A stretch of DNA of 64,000 nucleotides from Roseibium aestuarii (GCF_008477545.1 NZ_VORA01000001.1:1-64000); one strand, 5' to 3'. Shown: positions 17,273 through 29,171, counted from the first letter of the stretch. Numbers and translations: made by a program. Notes: generated by a model from the sequence alone, not told the origin.

Positions 17273-17890
17273 ATGGTTGTCGAAAGAGATGGACTTTTAG
17301 ACGAGAGCAGTCTGCCCGCGGCCCCCTTGCCGCAGGAAGCAGACCGGGTGCGGCTCGACCTGCCGCGCCGGGATGATCTGGCCGACATCGTGTTTCTGGC
17401 CAACAACCACCGCATTGCCGCGAATCTCGCGACCATGCCCCATCCCTTTGCCCTCGATGACGCCAAGGCGCTGATCCGCAAGGCTGAAATGGCGCGCGGC
17501 GACAATGCGCTCTTTGCCATTCGCCTGCGCAGCACCGGCCGCTTCATCGGAGTGGCCCGCTATGCCCGCGTGGAAGAGGGCATGCCGGTTCACGTCGGTT
17601 ACTGGCTGGGTGAGCCCTTCTGGGGACAGGGACTGGCGACCGAGGCGGTGCATGCGCTCGTCGACCATGCCTTCACCCATGGCGACATGGCGGAGCTGAC
17701 GGCGGCCTGCCGGGTCACCAACCCGGCCTCGCGCAAGGTTCTGATCAAGTCGGGCTTCCAGTATCGGGACCAGTCTCTGATCCGCTCCATCGCGGCCGGC
17801 GGCACGGTGCCGATCGAGCGCTACAACCTGGAACGCAAGGTCTGGAAGTCCCTGCGCAGCTGGGGCGTCCGGCGGAGCGAACTGGCATGA
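17273..17890 (+). CDS. GNAT family N-acetyltransferase (first of three)
   Basis: 205 residues, RimJ/RimL-like GNAT fold with the acetyl-CoA-binding motif around GYWLGEPFWGQGLATEA and the following AACRVTNPASRKVLIKSGF. It would acetylate an amino group on a protein terminus or small molecule; the target cannot be inferred. It overlaps the next GNAT gene by four bases (ATGA), so the three are one translational unit upstream of obgE. Confidence 0.88.
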   Translation: MVVERDGLLDESSLPAAPLPQEADRVRLDLPRRDDLADIVFLANNHRIAANLATMPHPFALDDAKALIRKAEMARGDNALFAIRLRSTGRFIGVARYARVEEGMPVHVGYWLGEPFWGQGLATEAVHALVDHAFTHGDMAELTAACRVTNPASRKVLIKSGFQYRDQSLIRSIAAGGTVPIERYNLERKVWKSLRSWGVRRSELA

Positions 17891-18459
17891 GCGCCCTGCC
17901 CACCCTGGTCACCCGACGACTTGTGCTGCGTCCTCTCCAGCCTGAGGATGCGGTGACGATCGCGGCCCTTGGCGGACAGGACTTCGCGGTGGCCCGCTGG
18001 CTCACCGGTTGCTCCTGGCCCTATCAGGAAGGGGATGCGGAGAGCTTCGTCGCGGAGGCGCTGGCCGCCGATCCGCTGACCCACGAGGCCGTCTTCGCCA
18101 TCACCCTGGGCGGGGTGATGATCGGCTGCATCAGCATCGAGGCGCCGGGCGATCTGGACGACATGCCGGATTGCCCGACCCTGGGCTACTGGCTGGGATC
18201 GGTGTTCCACGGCTTCGGCTATGCAACGGAGGCGGCCCGCGCCGTGCTGGACTGGGGCTTTGTGGCTCATGATTGCCAGGCCATCGGAGCGAGGGTCTTC
18301 GAGGAGAATGTCGTCTCCCGCAAGGTGCTGCGCAAGCTGGGATTTCGGCCCTGGGGCATGACGACCCGCTTCGCCCGTCCGCTCGACCGCAAGGTCAATT
18401 GCGTGGTCATGCGGCTTGAGCGTTCTGCTGACGCTTCGGCCGATCGGACCGTCGCATGA
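17887..18459 (+). CDS. GNAT family N-acetyltransferase (second of three)
   Basis: 190 residues, again RimJ/RimL-like (LVTRRLVLRPLQPEDA; LGYWLGSVFHGFGYATEAARA; NVVSRKVLRKLGF). It overlaps both the preceding and following GNAT genes by four bases. Sequence similarity to its neighbours suggests old tandem duplication. Confidence 0.88.
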   Translation: MSALPTLVTRRLVLRPLQPEDAVTIAALGGQDFAVARWLTGCSWPYQEGDAESFVAEALAADPLTHEAVFAITLGGVMIGCISIEAPGDLDDMPDCPTLGYWLGSVFHGFGYATEAARAVLDWGFVAHDCQAIGARVFEENVVSRKVLRKLGFRPWGMTTRFARPLDRKVNCVVMRLERSADASADRTVA

Positions 18460-19007
18460 GCCTCGCGCCGATCCGGACGGAACGACTTGAACTGCGTCCG
18501 GTCGGAGTCTCCGATCTTGACCGGATCGCGACCCTGTGCGGCAATCGGGCGGTTGCGCGCATGCTTCTGCGCGTGCCCCACCCCTATGACCGGGAGGCCG
18601 GGCGGGACTATCTGGAGTGGTGCGAGGCAGAGGCGCTGGCCTGGCCGGCGAGCGACGAAGTAGCCTTCGCCATTGACCATGAGGGGCTTTTGATCGGCGT
18701 GGTCTCCATCCGGGATTTGCAAAAGGTCCCGGTTATCGGCTATTGGCTGGGCGAACCCTATTGGAACCGTGGTTTCATGAGCGAGGCCGTCAGGGCGGCG
18801 CTCTCCTGGCTGTTTGCGCGAACGTCTCACCAGGATGTTCGCAGCGCGGCCCTGATCGAAAACATCGGGTCCCTGAACGTATTGAAGAAGAACGGCTTCC
18901 GGCAGACCGGCCACGGGCGGGCCATGAGCCTCATCCTCGGCAGGATCGTCGAGGACGTGCATCTGCAGCTGACCAGACAGGATTTCGAGGCCGCCCGTTC
19001 AGAGTGA
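18456..19007 (+). CDS. GNAT family N-acetyltransferase (third of three)
   Basis: 183 residues with the RimJ/RimL pattern (IRTERLELRPVGVSDLD; VIGYWLGEPYWNRGFMSEAVRAA; NIGSLNVLKKNGFRQ). Last of the overlapping trio; obgE starts 33 bases later, so all four may be cotranscribed. Substrate unknown. Confidence 0.88.
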   Translation: MSLAPIRTERLELRPVGVSDLDRIATLCGNRAVARMLLRVPHPYDREAGRDYLEWCEAEALAWPASDEVAFAIDHEGLLIGVVSIRDLQKVPVIGYWLGEPYWNRGFMSEAVRAALSWLFARTSHQDVRSAALIENIGSLNVLKKNGFRQTGHGRAMSLILGRIVEDVHLQLTRQDFEAARSE

Positions 19008-20086
<1,079 letters not shown>

Positions 20087-20087
<1 letters not shown>

Positions 20088-21226
20088 TGGCCGACGCCTA
20101 TCGTCTTGGTGATTTTCACCGCGTCGTGGTGAAGATCGGCTCGGCCCTGCTGGTCGATGACAAGGGGCTGAAGACCGCCTGGCTGGAAGCCCTGGTCGAT
20201 GATCTGGTCGGCCTCAGCGCCAATGGTGCGGAGGTCATCCTTGTGTCCTCCGGGTCGATTGCTCTGGGCCGGCGCATTCTCAACCTGCCGCGCGGTCCGC
20301 TGAAGCTGGAGGAAAGCCAGGCGGCGGCCTCCGTCGGGCAGATCGAGCTGGCCAAGGCCTATGCCGAGGTGCTCGGCCGTCACGACCGCAAGGCGGGGCA
20401 GATCCTGCTGACGCTGGGCGATACGGAAGAGCGCCGCCGCTATCTCAATGCGCGCGCAACCATCGCCACGCTGCTGAAGCTTGGCGCGGTGCCGATCATC
20501 AACGAGAACGACAGCGTTGCCACCAGCGAGATCCGCTATGGTGACAACGACCGTCTGGCCGCCCGCGTGGCGACCATGGCGAGCGCCGATCTTCTCGTGC
20601 TTCTCTCCGACATCGACGGCATGTACACGGCCGCCCCGCAGACCAATCCGGATGCGGTCTTCCTGCCCGTCGTTCCGCGCATCACGCCGGAAATCGAGAG
20701 CATGGCCGGCAGCGCCGGGTCGGAACTGTCGCGCGGCGGCATGAAGACCAAGATCGAGGCGGGCAAGATCGCCACGGGCGCCGGCACCACCATGGTGATC
20801 GCGTCCGGCAAGCCGCTCAATCCGCTCAAGATCCTGGGCGACGGCGGCCGCTGCACCTGGTTCCCGGCGCAAGGCTCTCCCTCCAGCGCCCGCAAGGCCT
20901 GGATCGGGGGTCATCTGGTCGCCCGGGGCGAGCTGGTTCTGGACGAGGGCGCGCTGAAGGCGCTGCGCTCCGGCAAGAGCCTGCTTCCGGCAGGCGTGTC
21001 ACGCATCAAGGGCGAATTCTCCCGCGGCGATGCGGTCAGCATCCTGACCCCGGAGGGTCGGATCATCGGTCGTGGCCTCGTGGCCTATGATCACGACGAG
21101 GCGCGCATGATCGCCGGACGCAACAGCCGCGAGATCGAGGCCATCGTCGGCTATCCCGGTCGCGCGGAGATGATCCATCGCGACGACATGGCGCTGGATG
21201 ATGCGTTTCTGACGGCAAGCGTTTAA
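20087..21226 (+). CDS. proB: Glutamate 5-kinase
   Basis: 379 residues: amino-acid kinase domain ([46 protein letters not shown]) plus a C-terminal PUA domain (from about 285). It catalyses the first step of proline synthesis, ATP-dependent phosphorylation of glutamate. The ATG at 20087 forms a TGATG junction with obgE and has AGGAAGG upstream; a GTG at 20075 is an alternative. Confidence 0.96.
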
Positions 21227-21283
21227 GACGGAAGACCGCAGGGGCTGGATGGCCCCTGCGCACACGAGCGAAAGACGAGAGTG

Positions 21284-22564
21284 ATGCTGGACAAGGTCGA
21301 ACCCCAAAACCTGACGGAACTGATGGCCGACATGGGCAAGCGTGCCCGCGCCGCAGGACAGGTTCTCGGCCTTGCCCCAACCGAGCAGAAGAACCGAGCG
21401 CTGGCCGAAATGGCCCGGGCCGTGCGGGCCGCGACGCCGGAGATCCTCGCCGGCAATGCGCTCGATATCGAGGCGATGAAGGCAAACGGCCAGCCGGCCT
21501 CGTTCCTAGACCGTGGCACGCTGGATGAGGCCCGCGTCGAGGCAATCGCCGAGGCGCTGGAAGACATCATGGCCCTGCCGGATCCGGTGGGAAGCGTGAT
21601 CGCCAGCTGGACGCGGCCCAACGGCCTGCGGATCGACCGGGTGCGCACCCCGCTGGGTGTCATCGGCGTCATCTATGAAAGCCGCCCGAATGTGACCGCC
21701 GATGCCGGGGCGCTCTGCCTCAAGGCAGGCAATGCGGTGATCCTGCGCGGTGGCTCTGACACGATCAATTCCAACCGGGCGATCCACGCCGCGCTGAAGG
21801 CGGGCCTCAAGGCCGCCGGCCTGCCGGAGGATTGCATTCAGGTCGTGCCGGTGACCGATCGCGCTGCCGTGGGCGAAATGCTGAAGGGCCTCAATGGCAA
21901 TCTGGACGTGATCGTCCCGCGCGGGGGCAAGAGCCTCGTGGCCCGCGTCCAGGCGGATGCACGGGTGCCCGTCTTCGCCCATCTCGAGGGCCTGGTGCAC
22001 ATCTATCTCGACCGTGCCGCCGATCTGGACAAGGCGTTGCCGGTCATCGTCAATTCCAAGCTGCGCCGCACGGGCATCTGTGGCGCGCTGGAAACCCTTC
22101 TGGTCCATCGCGACGTGGCCGAAAGCTACCTTCCCGCGATCCTCAAGGCGCTTGAGGAAAAGGGCTGCGAGATCCGGGGCGACGAAACCGTCTGCCGGAT
22201 CGGGGCGGATCTGGTTCCGGCCACCGAGGAGGACTGGCGTACCGAATATCTCGACAAGATCCTCTCGGTGAAGGTCGTCGACGACCAGGACGAGGCCATG
22301 GCCCATATCGCCACCTATGGCTCGGGTCACACCGACTGCATCCTGACCGAGGACACGGCGGCCGCCGAGCGCTTCCTCGCGACCGTCGATTCGGCCATCG
22401 TGCTGCACAATGCCTCGACCCAGTTTGCCGATGGCGGCGAGTTCGGCATGGGGGCGGAGATCGGCATCGCGACGGGTCGCATGCATGCCCGCGGCCCCGT
22501 GGGTGTTGAACAACTGACCAGCTTCAAGTATCAGCTGCGCGGCGAGGGGCAGACGCGCCCATGA
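21284..22564 (+). CDS. proA: Gamma-glutamyl phosphate reductase
   Basis: 426 residues of the aldehyde dehydrogenase fold with the family motifs [25 protein letters not shown] and the catalytic Cys in [12 protein letters not shown]. It reduces glutamyl-5-phosphate to the semialdehyde, directly after ProB. A GTG three bases upstream (21281) is an equal alternative start. Overlaps nadD by four bases. A GC-rich hairpin without T run lies in the proB-proA gap. Confidence 0.96.
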   Translation: MLDKVEPQNLTELMADMGKRARAAGQVLGLAPTEQKNRALAEMARAVRAATPEILAGNALDIEAMKANGQPASFLDRGTLDEARVEAIAEALEDIMALPDPVGSVIASWTRPNGLRIDRVRTPLGVIGVIYESRPNVTADAGALCLKAGNAVILRGGSDTINSNRAIHAALKAGLKAAGLPEDCIQVVPVTDRAAVGEMLKGLNGNLDVIVPRGGKSLVARVQADARVPVFAHLEGLVHIYLDRAADLDKALPVIVNSKLRRTGICGALETLLVHRDVAESYLPAILKALEEKGCEIRGDETVCRIGADLVPATEEDWRTEYLDKILSVKVVDDQDEAMAHIATYGSGHTDCILTEDTAAAERFLATVDSAIVLHNASTQFADGGEFGMGAEIGIATGRMHARGPVGVEQLTSFKYQLRGEGQTRP

Positions 22565-23196
22565 TCTCCGCCGCTGGCTCTTCGGCGGCCCTGCCGGACT
22601 GGGTGCGCTTGCCCCATGCCGAGCCGGGCAACCGGATCGGCATTTTCGGAGGGTCGTTCAACCCGCCCCATTCCGGACACCGTCTGGTGGCAATGACCGC
22701 GCTCCGTCGTCTGCGCCTCGATCAGGTGTGGTGGCTGGTGACACCCGGCAATCCGCTGAAGGACAAGACGGAGCTTGCGCCGCTGGAACGGCGCATCCAT
22801 ATGACTGCCGCCCTGGCGAACCACCCGCGCATGCATGTCACCGCGCATGAGGTGGCCCTCGGCACTTCCTTCACGGCAGAGACGCTCCGGCAGCTCTGTC
22901 GCAAGCGCCCTTCGCTCCGCTTCGTGTGGATCATGGGGGCGGACAATCTGGCGGGTTTCCACCGCTGGCAGAACTGGCGCACCATCGTGGAAACCGTGCC
23001 CGTGGCGGTCATCGACCGTCCGGACGCCTCCCTCTCGGTGTTGTCCTCGCCGATGGCCCAGGCCTATCGCACGTCGCGAATCGACGACAGCGATGCGGCC
23101 TGCCTGCCGGAACTCCGGGCGCCTGCCTGGACGTTTCTGCGTGGCCCGCTGGACGAAACATCGTCCACCGAACTGCGGCGGCGACAGGAGCCGTAA
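22561..23196 (+). CDS. nadD: Nicotinate-nucleotide adenylyltransferase
   Basis: 211 residues with the nucleotidyltransferase motif [14 protein letters not shown] and the conserved [15 protein letters not shown]-terminal motif ETSSTELR (ISST-like). It adenylates nicotinate mononucleotide in NAD synthesis. ATGA overlap with proA. A short N-terminal extension before the motif is usual in this order. Confidence 0.95.
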   Translation: MISAAGSSAALPDWVRLPHAEPGNRIGIFGGSFNPPHSGHRLVAMTALRRLRLDQVWWLVTPGNPLKDKTELAPLERRIHMTAALANHPRMHVTAHEVALGTSFTAETLRQLCRKRPSLRFVWIMGADNLAGFHRWQNWRTIVETVPVAVIDRPDASLSVLSSPMAQAYRTSRIDDSDAACLPELRAPAWTFLRGPLDETSSTELRRRQEP

Positions 23197-23361
23197 CGTA
23201 AAGTGAGAGCCCTTGCCGGGTCGCTGTCTTGAAAAGGACAGGAGGGCAGGGGTATTCTTGCCCTTGGTCGCTCAGACGACCGGGGTAAGGGTCAAGCCGC
23301 CGGGCCGAGTCGCGAAACAGACCGGCGGGCAACACAGTTGAAAAGGCAGAAACACCTGACC

Positions 23362-23772
23362 ATGACCTTTGAAAGCGGGCGGACTCCCGAGTCCACTCCC
23401 CTCCAGACCCCCACCGGCGCTCTTGAGCCGGGGGATCTGCTCGATACCGTCCTCGCCAGCCTGGATGACAGCAAGGCCGAAGACATCGTCTCTCTTCACA
23501 TTGCCGGCAAGAGCTCCCTGGCCGATTACATGGTGATCGTGTCCGGTCGTTCGCACCGTCATGTCGGCGCCATTGCCGATCACCTGCTGCGCGACATCAA
23601 GACCGCCGGCGGTGGCAATGCCAATGTCGAGGGCCTGTCCACCTGTGACTGGGTTCTGATCGACGCCGGCGACGTGGTGATCCATGTCTTCCGTCCGGAA
23701 GTCCGCGGCTTCTACAATCTCGAGAAGATGTGGGCGCCCGACGAGGACAGCACGCCGCACCTGGTGGTCTGA
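23362..23772 (+). CDS. rsfS: Ribosome silencing factor RsfS
   Basis: 136 residues, RsfS/Iojap domain from about residue 20 (LDDSKAEDIVSLHI, ADYMVIVSGRSHRHV, WVLIDAGDVVIHVFRPEVR, FYNLEKMW). It binds L14 and blocks subunit joining in starvation. The ATG at 23362 is favoured; an in-frame TTG lies at 23338. Sits between nadD and rlmH as in most alphaproteobacteria. Confidence 0.94.
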   Translation: MTFESGRTPESTPLQTPTGALEPGDLLDTVLASLDDSKAEDIVSLHIAGKSSLADYMVIVSGRSHRHVGAIADHLLRDIKTAGGGNANVEGLSTCDWVLIDAGDVVIHVFRPEVRGFYNLEKMWAPDEDSTPHLVV

Positions 23773-23853
23773 GACCCCGGCGGAACCGAGCAGGGCGGCC
23801 CTGGCCGAGTTCCAGAGCAAAGAGGCGCCGGAGTTTTTCCGGCCAGGGACAGC

Positions 23854-24336
23854 ATGCGCATCACGATTGCCTGCGTCGGACGCATGAAGTCCGGCGCCGA
23901 GCGGGACCTCTTCGACCGGTATCTTGACCGGGCGCAGAAGATCGGCCGCGCGCTCGGGGTCACGGCCGTGACTGTCCGGGAGCTTGCCGAAAGCCCTGCC
24001 CGCAAGCCGCAAGACCGCAAGGCAGAGGAAGCGCGTGCGCTTCTCGCCCTGCTGTCTCCCGGCGCCCGTCTCGTCGTGCTCGACGAGAATGGCAAGACCC
24101 TGACCAGCCCCCAGTTCTCTGACCGCATCGACGGGTGGAAGATGGAAGGCGTGCCGGAAATCGCCTTCGCCATTGGCGGGGCCGACGGACACGGCCAGGA
24201 GCTTCTGGATCGGGCGGACCTGAAGCTCGCCTTCGGCGCCATGACCTGGCCCCACCAGATCGCGCGCATTCTCCTCGCCGAACAGGTCTACCGCGCGCTC
24301 ACCATCCAGTCCGGCCATCCTTACCACCGAGAGTAG
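23854..24336 (+). CDS. rlmH: 23S rRNA pseudouridine-1915 methyltransferase RlmH
   Basis: 160 residues, SPOUT fold; SAM-binding region AFAIGGADGHGQELL and C-terminal MTWPHQIARILLAEQVYRA. It methylates the pseudouridine in helix 69 of 23S rRNA. It follows rsfS by 81 bases in the canonical order. Confidence 0.95.
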   Translation: MRITIACVGRMKSGAERDLFDRYLDRAQKIGRALGVTAVTVRELAESPARKPQDRKAEEARALLALLSPGARLVVLDENGKTLTSPQFSDRIDGWKMEGVPEIAFAIGGADGHGQELLDRADLKLAFGAMTWPHQIARILLAEQVYRALTIQSGHPYHRE

Positions 24337-24566
24337 TGGATCGCCTGATCTGACAAGTCGCGAAGGGCTTTCCCGGCAAATCACCTGGGGAGACCTGCCA
24401 GACCCCCGCGCCTGCATCTCGCCGCAATCTGCCGCTAGTTTCCCATCCTCGTCGTCCCGCACCCATCCTGTCGTAGGGCAGGGAACATGGGGAAGGTCGC
24501 GCGTGTGGGCGTCTGCTGCCCATTAGGTGAACGGTTCCTTAACGATGGGATAGGTATCGAAGGGGG

Positions 24567-26042
24567 ATGATGCAATCCATGTCGGGCACCGGCCGGACCC
24601 GTCGCCTTGGGGTGACGAGAGATCCGCTGACGAGGGGAGCGCGCCGGATCGTGCGCCGTTTCTCCCTGCGCCGTGACATGTCCGCCTGCCTCATCCTGCT
24701 GCTTGCAGGCCTGTTCGCGCTGCCGATGCAGGCCCGGGCGACCGACACTATCGAAGATGCCATCGACGCCTCCATGGAAGCCGGAGAAGCCACCGCTGTC
24801 AGCGCGGATCTCTCCCCGGTCGAGCAGGCGCAGAAGCTCAAGAAGCAGCGCGAGGACGAATTGCGCGCCCTGAGCGACAGCCTGACCGTTTCCGCCGAGC
24901 GTCAGGGCGAGATCGAGCGCGAGATTGCCCTCATCGATCGCGACCGGGAAAGCCTCAACGGCAAGATCCTGGTCACCGCCGATCGCATCAAGGCCTTGGA
25001 CACGGCCCTGAGCGACACCGAGCGCCGGCTCGTGCGGCTCGAGGAAAACGAGGATTCCGTCCGGGCCTCCCTGTTCGAGAGGCGCGGCGTGCTGGCGGAG
25101 GTGCTGGCCGGATTGCAGAGGATCGGTCGCCGTCCGCCGCCGGCCCTCGTCGTCCATCCCTCCGAGGCCCTGCAGGCCGTGCGCAGCGCCATCCTGCTCA
25201 ATGCGGTCATGCCGGAGCTGCGGGTGGAAATGGAAGCGCTTGCCACCGATCTCGCGGCCCTGTCGCGGCTGAAGGGCGAGATCGCGGATGAGAAGACCCG
25301 GCTGGTCGGCGATGCCACCAGTCTGGCGGAAGAAAAATCCCGTCTCGAACTGCTGCTCAGCGCCAAGCGCCAGGAGCGGCAGACGACGGCGGGCGTGCTG
25401 GAGGATGAGCGGCGCAAGGCCGAGGAGCTGGCAGCTCAGGCCAAGTCCCTGCAGGGGCTGATCGCGTCGCTGGAGAATGAAATCGCCTCGGCCCGTGCGG
25501 CGGCGGAAGCCTCGCGCAAGGCTGAAGAGCTAGCCAGAACGGGTCCGCGTCGCGCGCAGGATCCGTTCGCGGATCCCGGACGCCTTGCGCCGGCAGTGGC
25601 CTTTGCGGACATGCGCGGCCAGTTGCCCCGGCCGATTGCCGGGGAAATGATCCGCGATTATGGACAGGCGGATGATTTCGGCAGCCTGAGCGAGGGGCAA
25701 TCTCTCGCGGTTCGCGCCGGATCTCCGGTCACAAGCCCGACGGATGGATGGGTGGTCTATGCCGGCCCGTTCCGCTCCTTCGGCCAACTCTTGATCCTGA
25801 ACGCCGGCGGGGGATACCATGTGTTGCTCGCCGGGATGGATCGAATCGACGCCGAACTGGGACAGTTCGTCCTTGCCGGGGAACCGGTCGGCGTCATGGG
25901 CACGACCAAATGGGCCAGTGCCTCAACAATCGGTTTTGGCTCCACGCAGCCGATCCTATATGTTGAATTTCGAAAAGACGGACGTGCGATCGATCCCACG
26001 CCCTGGTGGGTCCGCACAGAAGAGGAAAAGGCTCGCGGATGA
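24567..26042 (+). CDS. envC: EnvC-like murein hydrolase activator
   Basis: 491 residues. A positively charged leader and hydrophobic segment (ACLILLLAGLFALPMQARA) imply export, then a long coiled coil (~80-320) and a C-terminal LytM/M23 domain (GEMIRDYGQ, SPTDGWVVYAGPF, LLILNAGGGYHVLLAGM). The catalytic HxxxD and HxH zinc ligands of active M23 enzymes are missing, as in EnvC, so it should activate amidases at septation and not cut itself. Two ATGs in tandem begin the frame; a later start before the leader is possible. Overlaps ctpA (ATGA). Confidence 0.9.
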   Translation: MMQSMSGTGRTRRLGVTRDPLTRGARRIVRRFSLRRDMSACLILLLAGLFALPMQARATDTIEDAIDASMEAGEATAVSADLSPVEQAQKLKKQREDELRALSDSLTVSAERQGEIEREIALIDRDRESLNGKILVTADRIKALDTALSDTERRLVRLEENEDSVRASLFERRGVLAEVLAGLQRIGRRPPPALVVHPSEALQAVRSAILLNAVMPELRVEMEALATDLAALSRLKGEIADEKTRLVGDATSLAEEKSRLELLLSAKRQERQTTAGVLEDERRKAEELAAQAKSLQGLIASLENEIASARAAAEASRKAEELARTGPRRAQDPFADPGRLAPAVAFADMRGQLPRPIAGEMIRDYGQADDFGSLSEGQSLAVRAGSPVTSPTDGWVVYAGPFRSFGQLLILNAGGGYHVLLAGMDRIDAELGQFVLAGEPVGVMGTTKWASASTIGFGSTQPILYVEFRKDGRAIDPTPWWVRTEEEKARG

Positions 26043-27379
26043 TACGGAAAGCTTCTCTGCTGCTTGTCGGCGCTCTGATGGGGGCGACGGCAGTCACGAC
26101 CCTGTCGCAACTGCCGTTCCGGATGAGCGTCGAGGCCAATGCCGCGGCGTCTGACACTTACCGTCAGCTCAATCTGTTCGGCGACATCTTCGAGCGCGTG
26201 CGCTCCGATTATGTCGAGGTGCCCGATGATGCGCAGCTGATCGAGAACGCGATCAACGGCATGCTCACCTCGCTGGATCCCCATTCCAGCTATCTGTCGC
26301 CGAAGAACTTCCGCGACATGCAGGTGCAGACCCGTGGCGAGTTCGGCGGTCTTGGCATCGAGGTCACCATGGAAGACGGCCTCGTGAAGGTGGTCTCCCC
26401 GATCGATGACACGCCGGCCTTCCGCGCCGGGGTTCTCGCAGGCGATCTGATCGCCGAAATCGACGGCGAGCAGGTGCAGGGCCTCACGCTCAAGGACGCG
26501 GTGGAAAAGATGCGCGGGCCGGTGGGCACCGACATCATCATCAGCGTCATTCGTGAAGGCGCCGATGCCCCGATCGAACTGACCATCACCCGCGACGTGA
26601 TCCGCATCCGCTCGGTGCGCTGGCGCGAAGAGGATGATGTCGGCTACATCCGCGTCAGCCAGTTCAACGAACAGACCATGGACGGCGTCTCCCAGGCGAT
26701 CGAGGAAATCACCTCCAAGATCGATGGCGACAAGCTCAAGGGCTACATCGTCGACCTGCGCAACAACCCGGGTGGTCTTCTGGATCAGGCGATTGCCGTG
26801 TCCGACGCCTTCCTGGAGCGTGGCGAGATCGTTTCGACCCGCGGCCGCAATGCCGAGGAAACCCAGCGCTACAACGCCCGCAGCGGCGATCTGGCGGAGG
26901 GCAAGCCGGTCATCGTGCTGGTGAACGGTGGTTCGGCCTCCGCGTCGGAAATCGTCGCCGGTGCCCTGCAGGATCACCGTCGGGCGACCGTGCTCGGCAC
27001 CCGGTCCTTCGGCAAGGGCTCGGTCCAGACCATCATCCCGCTGGGGGCCAACGGAGCAATCCGCCTGACCACCGCGCGCTACTACACGCCGTCGGGTGTC
27101 TCCATCCAGGCCAAGGGCATCGTGCCGGACATCGAGTCCCTGCAGGAACTGCCGGAGGAACTGAAGGGCAAGACTACCGAGACCCGGGGTGAAGCCGGTC
27201 TGCGCGGTCACCTGGAGGCCGAGGGTGAAGAGGGTGAGGGGTCCGGCAGCCAGGCCTATGTGCCTGCCGACCCGAAGGACGACACCCAGCTGAACCTGGC
27301 TCTCGACCTGCTGCGCGGCAAGAAGGTGGATAGCGCCTTCCCGCCGATTGGCGCCAAGGCAGCCAACAGCGCGCAGTAA
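26039..27379 (+). CDS. ctpA: S41 carboxyl-terminal processing protease
   Basis: 446 residues: signal/anchor segment (SLLLVGALMGATAVT), PDZ domain (~90-170) and tail-specific protease domain with the Ser in GGSASASEIVAG and the Lys in RSFGKGSVQ. It trims C-termini of periplasmic or membrane proteins. The ATG at 26039 overlaps envC; an upstream in-frame start at 26006 lies inside envC and is unlikely. A terminator follows. Confidence 0.94.
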   Translation: MIRKASLLLVGALMGATAVTTLSQLPFRMSVEANAAASDTYRQLNLFGDIFERVRSDYVEVPDDAQLIENAINGMLTSLDPHSSYLSPKNFRDMQVQTRGEFGGLGIEVTMEDGLVKVVSPIDDTPAFRAGVLAGDLIAEIDGEQVQGLTLKDAVEKMRGPVGTDIIISVIREGADAPIELTITRDVIRIRSVRWREEDDVGYIRVSQFNEQTMDGVSQAIEEITSKIDGDKLKGYIVDLRNNPGGLLDQAIAVSDAFLERGEIVSTRGRNAEETQRYNARSGDLAEGKPVIVLVNGGSASASEIVAGALQDHRRATVLGTRSFGKGSVQTIIPLGANGAIRLTTARYYTPSGVSIQAKGIVPDIESLQELPEELKGKTTETRGEAGLRGHLEAEGEEGEGSGSQAYVPADPKDDTQLNLALDLLRGKKVDSAFPPIGAKAANSAQ

Positions 27380-27388
27380 ACGCTTGCC

Positions 27389-27441
27389 GGGCTCCGGGAG
27401 ACCTGTCGGCCACTGGCACGGCAGGCTCCCGGAGCCCTTTT
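27389..27441 (+). terminator. Terminator after ctpA
   Basis: GGGCTCCGGGAG pairs with CTCCCGGAGCCC across a 25-base loop and is followed by TTTT. It may only partly stop transcription, since the next gene starts 36 bases later. Confidence 0.6.
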
Positions 27442-27477
27442 GACTCCACTCCTCCAGCGCAGGGCTGAACGGACCCC

Positions 27478-28617
27478 ATGGCGAGCGAAGATCTCACGGC
27501 ACCTCTCGGTCTTGGCAAGCGGCGTCTGCTTCGTCTGCCCTTCGGCCTGATCGGGACCGGACTGCTGAGCGTGGTGCTGACCACCGGTCTCGTCTGGATG
27601 CTCGTGGTGGATGACCCGCTGGGCGGCGAGCCCATCGCCATGGTGCCGGTGGGGACCGATATCGCCGGCCTCAGCCAGCGCGACATCGAGGTGGTCGAGA
27701 TCCGTCCCACGCTCGAAGATGGCGCCCTCGGTCCGAACCTGCGACCCGACGCGGCCTCCAACATGCTGGGGCCGCGCTATGATCTCCAGAAACACGCCGG
27801 CCAGAACGAGATCACCCGCGTCGATCTGATCAACCCGGATCCGCGCGTGGTCGAGCGCTCGGCCTATGGCTATCTGCCGGCGGTCAGCGACGATGGCATT
27901 CGTCCGCTGGATGTCTATGCCCGGCCGGTCGTCAGCGAATATCATTCCGTGCCGCGCATCGCGATCATCGTCGGCGGCATGGGCTTGAGCCAGACGGGCA
28001 CGGAGAGCGCCCTGGGGCTTCTGCCGGCCGACGTGACCCTGGCCCTTGCGCCCTATGGCGAGAACCTGGACCGCTGGATGCAGCAGGCCCGCGAGAAGGG
28101 CCACGAGCTTCTGCTCCAGATGCCAATGGAGCCCTATGATTTCCCGGACAATGATCCGGGACCGCACACGCTTCTCGTGAGCCTTACCCCGCAGGAAATG
28201 GCGGACCGGTTCAACTGGCTGCTCACCCGCGTGACGAACTACGTCGGCGTGATCAACGACATGGGCGCGCGCTTCATGGCCACGCGCCCCTCCCTTCAGT
28301 ATGTTTTCGAAAACCTGACCAAGCGCGGGCTGATGTTCGTCGATGACGGCTCCTCCTCGCGCAGTGTGGCGGGGGAGGTGGCGGCCGAAGTCCGTACCCC
28401 CTTCAGCGGTGTGGATGTGGTCCTGGACGCCGTCCCCCGCGAGGACGAGATCAACGCCAAGCTGCTGCAGCTGGAAGGCGTGGCCCGCGCCCGTGGCGTT
28501 GCGGTGGCCTCCGCCTCCGCCCTGCCGGTCACCGTGCGCCTGCTGGAAGCCTGGAGCCGCGACCTTGAAGAACGGGGCCTGATGCTGGTCCCCGTCAGTG
28601 CAACGATCGATCGATAA
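27478..28617 (+). CDS. Divergent polysaccharide deacetylase family protein
   Basis: 379 residues: a short cytoplasmic N-terminus, one membrane segment ([21 protein letters not shown], ~24-44), a linker, and a DUF610/divergent polysaccharide deacetylase domain from ~155 ([45 protein letters not shown]). It probably acts on envelope polysaccharide; substrate unknown. It stands between ctpA and rppH as usual in Hyphomicrobiales. Confidence 0.87.
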   Translation: MASEDLTAPLGLGKRRLLRLPFGLIGTGLLSVVLTTGLVWMLVVDDPLGGEPIAMVPVGTDIAGLSQRDIEVVEIRPTLEDGALGPNLRPDAASNMLGPRYDLQKHAGQNEITRVDLINPDPRVVERSAYGYLPAVSDDGIRPLDVYARPVVSEYHSVPRIAIIVGGMGLSQTGTESALGLLPADVTLALAPYGENLDRWMQQAREKGHELLLQMPMEPYDFPDNDPGPHTLLVSLTPQEMADRFNWLLTRVTNYVGVINDMGARFMATRPSLQYVFENLTKRGLMFVDDGSSSRSVAGEVAAEVRTPFSGVDVVLDAVPREDEINAKLLQLEGVARARGVAVASASALPVTVRLLEAWSRDLEERGLMLVPVSATIDR

Positions 28618-28627
28618 GAGATCCCCA

Positions 28628-29158
28628 GTGAGCAAAGACACCCTGCTGCCCGGCTTTCCTGCGCCCAAGGAAGGCCGCCCCTATCGTCCCTGCGTCGGCA
28701 TTATGGTGCTCAACGCGCAAGGCCTTGTTTGGGCGGGCAAGCGCGATGACGGGGCAGGTGCCTCCGACTACGAATATGCCTGGCAGATGCCGCAGGGCGG
28801 GATCGATCCCTCCGAGGACCCGCGTCTGGCCGCCTTCCGCGAGCTCTACGAAGAAACCTCCATGCGCTCCGTTTCCTATCTGGCGGAGACGGACAGCTGG
28901 CTGACATACGATTATCCGCCGGAGATCGTGGCCGATACCCGCAAGGGCAAATACTGCGGTCAGGCCCAGAAGTGGTATGCCCTGCGGTTCGAGGGGGATG
29001 AGGACGAGGTCAACATCCTGCAGCCGCCGGAAGGCCACAAGGCGGAATTCTGCGCCTGGCGCTGGGAGCGGGCGGAGAACCTTCCCGGTCTCATCGTTCC
29101 CTTCAAGCGGGACGTCTACCGTCAGGTTGTCGAGGCCTTCGCCCACCTGACTGCCTGA
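28628..29158 (+). CDS. rppH: RNA pyrophosphohydrolase
   Basis: 176 residues, Nudix hydrolase ([20 protein letters not shown], Nudix box [32 protein letters not shown]). It removes pyrophosphate from 5'-triphosphate mRNA to start decay. The last Gly of the Nudix box is Ser here, while the catalytic Glu residues are kept. The GTG at 28628 is preferred; the frame opens at an ATG at 28598 inside the preceding gene. Confidence 0.93.
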   Translation: MSKDTLLPGFPAPKEGRPYRPCVGIMVLNAQGLVWAGKRDDGAGASDYEYAWQMPQGGIDPSEDPRLAAFRELYEETSMRSVSYLAETDSWLTYDYPPEIVADTRKGKYCGQAQKWYALRFEGDEDEVNILQPPEGHKAEFCAWRWERAENLPGLIVPFKRDVYRQVVEAFAHLTA

Positions 29159-29171
29159 GCCGGCCGGCGTC

